This document shows, piece after piece, positions 14,753 to 20,654 of a stretch of 20,654 bases of DNA. The translations under genes and the position numbers were made by a program. The notes beneath the pieces are model-generated. The model ran no database searches. It saw nothing but the letters and a program-made list of their open reading frames with translations, and had not been told where the DNA came from. This DNA comes from CAYRUP01 sp964578975 (GTDB lineage: Bacteria; Pseudomonadota; Gammaproteobacteria; DSM-16500): contig CAZOFA010000040.1 of assembly GCA_964578975.1 (NCBI GenBank), positions 1 to 20,654 of the forward strand. The letters run 5' to 3'. The first letter of the stretch is position 1, and each line of letters starts with the position of its first letter.

Positions 14753-17176
14753 ATGGCTTTTTTGGATGTGGTCATCTTATTGTTGACAGTTTTCAGTTTA
14801 ATTTACATGCGAGCCCCAGTGTTGATTTGGACGCTGGTGGTGGGTGCGGTGTTAATTTTTATGTCGGTGTTTGGGTTTCTCGGCTTGATTGTAGGAGGCA
14901 TTGCGTGGCTACTTTATTTAGTCGCCGTACTTTTTGCCAATCTTAAACAACTACGCCAACGTTATTTTACCAAACCACTGGTTAAGGTGATGCAAAAACG
15001 CATGCCCGCCATCAGCGAAACTGAGCGTGAAGCGATCGAAGCAGGGGATGTGTGGATTGAAAAAAATTTATTTTGTGGCCGTCCGCAATGGAAAAAGTTT
15101 CTTGCTATCCCAAAACCCACTTTATCACCCGATGAACAAGCATTCTTAGATCACCAAGTGGAAAAATTATGTGGCATGTTAAATGAATGGGAAATTGTCC
15201 ATGAAAAACATAACATGTCTCCGGAAGTGTGGGACTATCTAAAAAGCGAATGTTTTTTTGGCATGATTATTCCGAAAGAATACGGGGGACGTGGGTTTTC
15301 CGCGCTCGCGCATTCGACGGTAGTGTTAAAAATTGCCACACGCAGTATTAGTGTCGCGGTGAATACCATGGTGCCTAATTCACTCGGCCCTGCAGAATTA
15401 TTATTACATTATGGAACGGATGAACAAAAAAATTATTATTTACCACGTTTAGCGCGCGGTGAAGAAATTCCCTGTTTTGCGTTGACGGGGCCTGAATCTG
15501 GGAGCGATGCGGGATCTATTTCTGATTCGGGCGTGGTGTGTTATGGAGAGCATGAAGGAAAAGAAGTGCTCGGCATTCGTCTCACCTGGGATAAACGTTA
15601 TATTACACTGGCACCGGTAGCAACTGTGCTCGGCTTAGCTTTCCGTTTGTATGATCCCGATCATTTGTTAGGAAAAGAAGAAAATCTTGGCATTACACTT
15701 TGTTTGTTACCCGCATCGCATCCCGGTGTTGAAATTGGTAGTCGTCACTTACCATTACATTTAGCATTTATGAATGGCCCGACGCGTGGCAACAATGTGT
15801 TTATTCCTCTTGATTGGGTGATTGGCGGTCAAGCAAAAATTGGCAAGGGTTGGCACATGCTCATGGAATGTCTCTCCGTTGGTCGTGGAATTTCTCTTCC
15901 TGCACTGAGCACCGCATGTGGTCGTTTAACCTATCGCATGACGGGTGCGTATGCGTGTATCCGCAAACAATTCAACACATCGATTGCTCATTTTGAAGGA
16001 ATTGAAGAAGCATTGGGAAATATTGCCGGTTTATCTTATCTTTTAGAATCGTGTCGCGTGATGACCGCGGGCGCGATTGATTTAAAAATTAAACCCGCCA
16101 TTGCGACTGCGATTGCAAAATATAATATGACCGAAATGGCGCGTACCGTGATTGCGCATGCGATGGATATTCATGCGGGGCATGGTATTCAAGTGGGCCC
16201 ACGTAATTTGATTGCTTATCCCTACATCTCCATTCCAGTCAGCATCACCGTTGAAGGCGCCAATATTCTCACGCGCAATTTAATTATTTTTGGTCAAGGT
16301 GCGATTCGTTGTCATCCCTACATTTTAAAAGAAGTCGAATTATTCTCTGCGCCCCACACCGCTGATCGCGTGAAACAATTAGATAAATTATTTTTATCGC
16401 ATATGGGTTATGTGATGAGTAATTTTGTGCGTAGTTTGTGGAGTGGTTTAACGGGTGGGAAATTATTGTTATCTCCCGTGCGTGGGCCGACTGCACGATA
16501 TTATCGACAATTAACGCGCATGAGCCAAGCGTTGGCCTTGTTAGCGGATATCACCATGTTATTGTTAGGAGGAAATTTAAAACGCAAAGAACGCATCTCT
16601 GCGCGCCTGGGCGATATCTTGAGTCAACTTTACTTAGGTTCAGCCGTCTTAAAATATTATGAAGATCAAGGGCGACATGCTTCGGATGTGGATTATGTCA
16701 AATGGTGTGTGGGAAAATGTTTATTTGACATTCAACATGCAATTGATGAATTGCTGCATAATTTTCCGAAACCGATGTTAGGAAAAATATTACGTTGGAT
16801 TATTTTTCCATTTGGCACGGCTTATCGTCGACCCAAAGATCATTTGTATCGTAAAATAGTGGCTTACATGTTAGAGCCTTCAGAGTTGCGTGATCGTTTG
16901 ACGAAATATTATTATTTGAGTCCATTGCCAGACGATCCTACTTTTCGCATGGAAGCTGCATTTGCAAAATTCACGCAAGCAGAGCCGATCTGGAAAAAAT
17001 TTCAAAATGCGTTACGAACTGGTACATTACCACGGAAAAGCAATTTTGAAGATGCAGTGAAAGCTGGAATATTAACGATTGAAGAAGCGCTGATTCTGCG
17101 TGAATCTGAAACATTAAACAAAGATGTTATAAAAGTAGATGAATTTTCATTTGATCTCAACACTGTGTTGAGTTAG
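14753..17176 (+). CDS. fadE: Membrane-bound acyl-CoA dehydrogenase FadE, copy 2
   Basis: Same reaction class as copy 1: FAD-dependent oxidation of acyl-CoA to enoyl-CoA at the inner membrane. 807 residues from the ATG at 14753. Hydrophobic segments occupy about 1-65. LTGPESGSD is at 244-252, TVEGANILTRN carries Glu501 as presumed catalytic base, and a C-terminal FadE-type domain follows. By eye it shares more than half its residues with copy 1, without gaps through the core. It differs at the DIHGGKG loop, which here reads DIHAGHG, and in the segment after it (RNLIAYPYISIP). This suggests a different chain-length or acyl preference (inference). It heads the fadE-thiolase-fadJ set, with an 18-bp gap to the thiolase gene. 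Confidence 0.95.
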   Translation: MAFLDVVILLLTVFSLIYMRAPVLIWTLVVGAVLIFMSVFGFLGLIVGGIAWLLYLVAVLFANLKQLRQRYFTKPLVKVMQKRMPAISETEREAIEAGDVWIEKNLFCGRPQWKKFLAIPKPTLSPDEQAFLDHQVEKLCGMLNEWEIVHEKHNMSPEVWDYLKSECFFGMIIPKEYGGRGFSALAHSTVVLKIATRSISVAVNTMVPNSLGPAELLLHYGTDEQKNYYLPRLARGEEIPCFALTGPESGSDAGSISDSGVVCYGEHEGKEVLGIRLTWDKRYITLAPVATVLGLAFRLYDPDHLLGKEENLGITLCLLPASHPGVEIGSRHLPLHLAFMNGPTRGNNVFIPLDWVIGGQAKIGKGWHMLMECLSVGRGISLPALSTACGRLTYRMTGAYACIRKQFNTSIAHFEGIEEALGNIAGLSYLLESCRVMTAGAIDLKIKPAIATAIAKYNMTEMARTVIAHAMDIHAGHGIQVGPRNLIAYPYISIPVSITVEGANILTRNLIIFGQGAIRCHPYILKEVELFSAPHTADRVKQLDKLFLSHMGYVMSNFVRSLWSGLTGGKLLLSPVRGPTARYYRQLTRMSQALALLADITMLLLGGNLKRKERISARLGDILSQLYLGSAVLKYYEDQGRHASDVDYVKWCVGKCLFDIQHAIDELLHNFPKPMLGKILRWIIFPFGTAYRRPKDHLYRKIVAYMLEPSELRDRLTKYYYLSPLPDDPTFRMEAAFAKFTQAEPIWKKFQNALRTGTLPRKSNFEDAVKAGILTIEEALILRESETLNKDVIKVDEFSFDLNTVLS

Positions 17177-17194
17177 CAAAAGGGAAGGGCAGTA

Positions 17195-18508
17195 ATGGAA
17201 ACTAGAAGTCATTTAAAACGTGAAGTTTATCTTGTGGATGGTGCGCGGACACCTTTTTTAAAAGTACGCGGTAAACCAGGCGCTTATTCCGCCTCTGATT
17301 TAGCGGTGAGTGTGGGGCGCGAATTATTAATGCGTCAACCATTTGCACCCAGTGATTTAAACGAAGTGATCATTGGCTGCATGGTGCCGAGTCCAGATGA
17401 AGCAAATATCGGCCGCATCGTTGCATTGCGCTTAGGTTGTGGCAAATCCGTTCCTGCATGGACGGTGCAACGCAATTGTGCTTCCGGCATGCAAGCGATT
17501 GACAGTGCAATTAAAGATATTGCTTCTGGACGTCATGATTTAGTTCTTGCGGGCGGAACAGAAGCCATGAGTCATGCGCCTTTGCTTTTCAACCAAAAAA
17601 TGGTGAATTGGTTGTCGAGTTTGTGGGGTGCAAAAACACTGGGCGTGAAATTAAAAAAATTCATTCAATTTCGTCCGTCATTTTTATCGCCCGTGGTTGC
17701 ATTGTTGCGTGGTTTGTCAGATCCGCTGATTAATTTAAACATGGGGCAAACCGCAGAAATTGTGGCGCACCGTTTTAATATCACGCGCGAACAAATGGAT
17801 AGCTTCGCGATGGAAAGTCATCAACGTGTCGCGGCAGCCCAAGACAATAATCATTTAACTGAAGTATTACCCGCATTCAGCCAAACAGGCGAATACGCGC
17901 TGGCAGATGATGGCGTGCGTCGTGATACGTCGATGGATAAACTTGCAAGTTTAAAACCATTCTTCGATAAAAAATTTGGCAGTGTCACGGCAGGAAATAG
18001 TTCGCAAGTGACGGATGGCGCTGCATTGGTATTATTAGCCAGCAGTGATGCGGTAAAAAAATATCAACTACCGGTAATTGCGCGTTTAGTGGATGTGGAG
18101 TGGGCGGGACTTGATCCGGCTGAAATGGGTTTAGGTCCGGTGTATGCATCAACGTCTTTATTGCGTCGTTACAATTTAAATAAAGATGATATTGATTATT
18201 GGGAAATTAACGAAGCATTTGCGGCCCAAGTGTTGGGTTGCTTAAGTGCTTGGGAAAGTGATGACTATTGTCGTGAATTTTTAGGGTTAGATAAAGCATT
18301 TGGTGCGCTCGATCGAAAACGCTTGAATGTCGATGGCGGTGCAATTGCGTTAGGTCATCCAGTGGGTGCCAGCGGTGCACGTATTGTGTTGCATTTAGCA
18401 AATGTTTTAAAACGACAAAATGCACAACGCGGTGTTGCGACAATTTGTATTGGTGGAGGCCAGGGTGGCGCAATGTTAATTGAAAATGTTTCTGAAGTAG
18501 GAGTTTAA
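17195..18508 (+). CDS. fadI: Acetyl-CoA C-acyltransferase (3-ketoacyl-CoA thiolase)
   Basis: Last step of beta-oxidation: cleaves 3-ketoacyl-CoA with CoA to acetyl-CoA and a shortened acyl-CoA. 437 residues, FadI-sized (E. coli FadI 436; FadA 387). The acylated Cys95 lies in QRNCASGMQ, and NEAFAAQVLG forms the NEAF block. GHPVGASGA carries His388, and CIGGGQGGA the second catalytic Cys418. NEAF rather than HEAF is more FadA/PhaA-like, so the fadI name rests on length, the long middle loop and the pairing with a FadJ-type gene. Shine-Dalgarno AGGGAAGGG at 17181-17189 precedes the ATG. Only 5 bp separate it from fadJ; the two products probably form the trifunctional complex. Confidence 0.94.
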   Translation: METRSHLKREVYLVDGARTPFLKVRGKPGAYSASDLAVSVGRELLMRQPFAPSDLNEVIIGCMVPSPDEANIGRIVALRLGCGKSVPAWTVQRNCASGMQAIDSAIKDIASGRHDLVLAGGTEAMSHAPLLFNQKMVNWLSSLWGAKTLGVKLKKFIQFRPSFLSPVVALLRGLSDPLINLNMGQTAEIVAHRFNITREQMDSFAMESHQRVAAAQDNNHLTEVLPAFSQTGEYALADDGVRRDTSMDKLASLKPFFDKKFGSVTAGNSSQVTDGAALVLLASSDAVKKYQLPVIARLVDVEWAGLDPAEMGLGPVYASTSLLRRYNLNKDDIDYWEINEAFAAQVLGCLSAWESDDYCREFLGLDKAFGALDRKRLNVDGGAIALGHPVGASGARIVLHLANVLKRQNAQRGVATICIGGGQGGAMLIENVSEVGV

Positions 18509-18513
18509 GACCG

Positions 18514-20553
18514 ATGCAAACTTATAAACATTGGCGATTAGAAACGGATAGCGATCAAATTATTTGGCTGTATTTTGATAAAGAAAATGCGTCAGTGAAT
18601 ACGATGGATCGCGCAATCATGGAAGAATTGTCTAACATTGTCGATTCGATCGCAAATAATACCGATTGCAAAGGATTAATCATTGCCTCCGCAAAAAAAA
18701 CCGGTTTTATTGCAGGCGCTGATATTTCTCAATATACTCAATATAGAGATATTGATCAAGCGATTCATTTATTTAAAAGAGGCCAAGTTATTTTTGATAA
18801 CCTGGAAAAATTAAAAATTCCAACTGTGGCGATGATTGACGGATTTTGTTTGGGCGGTGGAATGGAATTGGTGTTGGCGTGTCATTATCGTGTGGCTGAA
18901 GATGGCGCTAAAACCCGTTTAGGTTTGCCGGAAGTGAAACTTGGTATTCATCCAGGTTGGGGCGGCAGTGTGCGTATGCCGCGTTTGATTGGTGCGATGC
19001 AAGGATTAAATTTAGTTTTATCGGGTCACACGATTTCAGGCAAAGCCGCAGCAAAATTAGGTGTGGTGGATGCCGCCGTACCGAGACGACATTTGGCGCG
19101 CGCTGCAAAATTTTACGTGCTGAAGAAACCAAAACCCCATCAAGCCACGTTGTTACAGAATTTATCGAATAGTAAATTTGTTCGTCCGCTGTTGGCGAGT
19201 TTCATGCGAAAAAAATTAAAAGCCAAAATCAGTCCAATGCATTATCCAGCACCCTTCCATGCATTGGATAATTGGGAGCATGTCGGTGTGACAGGTGATT
19301 TACCAATGAAAAAAGAAGCACGCAGTTGCGGAAAATTATTTTTCAGTGACACGTGTCAAAATCTCGTGCGTGTTTTCTTTTTACAAGAGCGCTTAAAGAG
19401 TCAAGCCAAAGAAAGCCGTTTTAATCCAGCGCACGTGCATGTGATTGGTGCAGGGACGATGGGTGGTGATATTGCGGCTTGGTGTGCGTTGCAAGGTTTG
19501 AAAGTGACACTGCAAGATCGCGATGCAAAATTTATTGCGCCGGCGATTAAACGTGCGTATCAACTTTTTAAAGAAAAATTAAAAGAACCGTATCTCATTC
19601 AAAAAACCATGGATTTGTTGATTCCGGATGTGGAAGGGAATGGGGTTGCGCGCGCAGACGTGATCATTGAAGCGATTTATGAAGATCTCACGGCGAAGCA
19701 AGAATTATTTAAATCACTGGAACTAAAAGCGAAACCGCAAGCGATTTTAGCCACGAATACTTCAAGTATTCCTCTGGATGAAATTAACGCGGTGATGCAA
19801 ACACCGGAACGGTTAGTCGGCATTCATTATTTTAATCCTGTGGCAAAAATGCAATTGGTTGAAGTGGTGCATGGCAAACGGACAGATCCGTCGGTGATTG
19901 AAAAAGCAACGCGCTTTGTGCGCAAGATTGATCGTTTACCATTGCAAGTGAAAAGCAGTCCTGGATTTTTAGTCAATCGTATTTTGGTGCCGTATATGTT
20001 GGAAGCCTTAGTCATGTTGAATGAGGGCGTGCCGGCTGCCACGATTGACAAAGCCATGGTTGAATTTGGCATGCCGATTGGTCCTGTTGCATTGGCGGAT
20101 ACTGTCGGATTAGATGTTTGTCTTTCGGTGGCGAAATATTTAAGCCAATATTTAAATAATAAAATTCCCACGCGGCTCACTGATTTGGTGGCAAAAGGTA
20201 AATTGGGTCGTAAAACCGGCGAGGGTTTTTATCAATATAAAAATGGTAAACAAGTTAAACCACAAGAAGCGGTGTCTGAGAAAACCTTGGAAGAAATTTC
20301 TGATCGCTTAGTGTTGCGCATGTTGGATGAAGCGTTTGCCTGTTTGCGTGAAGGTGTGGTGGCGGATGGTGATTTGTTGGATGCGGGCATGATTTTTGGT
20401 ACGGGATTTGCGCCGTTTCGTGGGGGTCCGATTCATTATGCAAAAACGCGCGGGATTAGCGAATTGTTTCAGCAGTTTGTGAAGCAGCGTCAGCAGCGCG
20501 GTGAGAAAGTTGAAACGATCAAGAATTGGGAGGATATGGTGGGGGCGGTTTGA
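18514..20553 (+). CDS. fadJ: Enoyl-CoA hydratase / 3-hydroxyacyl-CoA dehydrogenase
   Basis: Bifunctional enzyme for steps two and three of beta-oxidation. 679 residues, shorter than E. coli FadJ (714) or FadB (729). The crotonase domain spans about 1-190, with oxyanion segment FIAGADI at 65-71, Glu118 in CLGGGMEL and Glu140 in LGLPEVKLG as the two catalytic glutamates. A linker of about 110 residues follows, trimmed compared with E. coli. The NAD-binding domain starts at VIGAGTMGG (Gly312-x-Gly314-x-x-Gly317). HYFNP at 438-442 holds the catalytic His438, and a C-terminal 3HCDH domain runs to the end. The Shine-Dalgarno TAGGAG (18498-18503) overlaps the end of the thiolase gene. FadB versus FadJ cannot be fully settled; gene order and the FadI-sized partner favour FadJ. 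Confidence 0.94.
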   Translation: MQTYKHWRLETDSDQIIWLYFDKENASVNTMDRAIMEELSNIVDSIANNTDCKGLIIASAKKTGFIAGADISQYTQYRDIDQAIHLFKRGQVIFDNLEKLKIPTVAMIDGFCLGGGMELVLACHYRVAEDGAKTRLGLPEVKLGIHPGWGGSVRMPRLIGAMQGLNLVLSGHTISGKAAAKLGVVDAAVPRRHLARAAKFYVLKKPKPHQATLLQNLSNSKFVRPLLASFMRKKLKAKISPMHYPAPFHALDNWEHVGVTGDLPMKKEARSCGKLFFSDTCQNLVRVFFLQERLKSQAKESRFNPAHVHVIGAGTMGGDIAAWCALQGLKVTLQDRDAKFIAPAIKRAYQLFKEKLKEPYLIQKTMDLLIPDVEGNGVARADVIIEAIYEDLTAKQELFKSLELKAKPQAILATNTSSIPLDEINAVMQTPERLVGIHYFNPVAKMQLVEVVHGKRTDPSVIEKATRFVRKIDRLPLQVKSSPGFLVNRILVPYMLEALVMLNEGVPAATIDKAMVEFGMPIGPVALADTVGLDVCLSVAKYLSQYLNNKIPTRLTDLVAKGKLGRKTGEGFYQYKNGKQVKPQEAVSEKTLEEISDRLVLRMLDEAFACLREGVVADGDLLDAGMIFGTGFAPFRGGPIHYAKTRGISELFQQFVKQRQQRGEKVETIKNWEDMVGAV

Positions 20554-20592
20554 TGGTAATATCACCCCTCACCCGCCGCGCTCCGCGCGTCG

Positions 20593-20654
20593 ACCTCTCC
20601 CACAAGGGGAGAGGTAAAAAAATATAAAATCACCTCTCCCCTTGTGGGAGAGGT
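20593..20654. repeat. Nested palindromic repeat, cut by window edge
   Basis: A 23-bp sequence at 20593-20615 is repeated as its exact reverse complement at 20632-20654, with 16 A/T-rich bases between. Each arm is itself a hairpin (ACCTCTCCC, 5 bases, GGGAGAGGT). The stretch before it, 20564-20592, is GC-rich (CCGCCGCGCT...CGCGCGTCG) and looks like the flank of the same element, a type dispersed in many proteobacteria. It starts just after the fadJ stop and may continue beyond the window. No T-run supports an intrinsic terminator. Confidence 0.85.

Noticed and set aside
20593..20615. Intrinsic terminator after fadJ
   Set aside because: The hairpin is followed by A residues, not T, on the coding strand; it is better described as a repeat.

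Overview
The window is an AT-rich stretch (roughly 40% GC by eye) of bacterial chromosome. It comes from a gammaproteobacterium, most plausibly the Legionella/Coxiella side of the class (inference). Supporting signs are the gammaproteobacterial gene orders prmB-aroC and nagZ-hypoxanthine PRTase, FadE-type membrane acyl-CoA dehydrogenases of about 810 residues, and a 12-TM MFS carrier of a kind common in Legionellales. There is no rRNA, tRNA, CRISPR array, transposase or phage gene that I can see. Most of the window is ordinary metabolism.

Region 1 (1-3075, minus strand): prmB, an unrecognised 287-residue gene, aroC, then the first 15 codons of a signal-peptide-bearing gene cut by the left edge. 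aroC overlaps the end of the unknown gene by 11 bp. A 63-bp near-perfect palindrome lies between aroC and the cut gene.

Region 2 (3163-9324, plus strand): nagZ, a hypoxanthine-guanine phosphoribosyltransferase, a first fadE, and a membrane-anchored sulfatase-fold protein. All are close or overlapping except for a 70-bp gap holding a degenerate palindrome. The region opens from a short divergent promoter shared with prmB.

Region 3 (9330-13555, minus strand): an MFS transporter, a Lon-type AAA+ protease of the AAA_32 family with an intact Ser-Lys dyad, and a small exported protein of unknown function. A 73-bp palindrome separates the protease from the exported protein.

Region 4 (13556-13973): a 418-bp AT-rich gap without genes. 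It contains a perfect DnaA box (TTATCCACA) paired with an inverted near-match, a second palindromic near-DnaA site, and an operator-like dyad over the putative -35 of the MFS gene.

Region 5 (13974-20553, plus strand): a YdcF/DUF218 membrane protein, then a compact fatty-acid beta-oxidation operon. It holds a second fadE (start corrected to 14753), a FadI/FadA-type thiolase and a FadJ/FadB-type hydratase-dehydrogenase. Together these carry out all four steps of the beta-oxidation spiral on acyl-CoAs; acyl-CoA synthetase and fatty-acid import are not in the window. The two fadE paralogues lie in direct orientation about 10 kb apart and share a 65-nt patch that is 63/65 identical. The window ends inside another palindromic intergenic repeat.

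I found no convincing new multi-gene defence or mobile system. The best leads are the DnaA-box intergenic region, the fadE conversion patch, the sulfatase-fold enzyme with a Thr nucleophile, and the unknown gene wedged between prmB and aroC.
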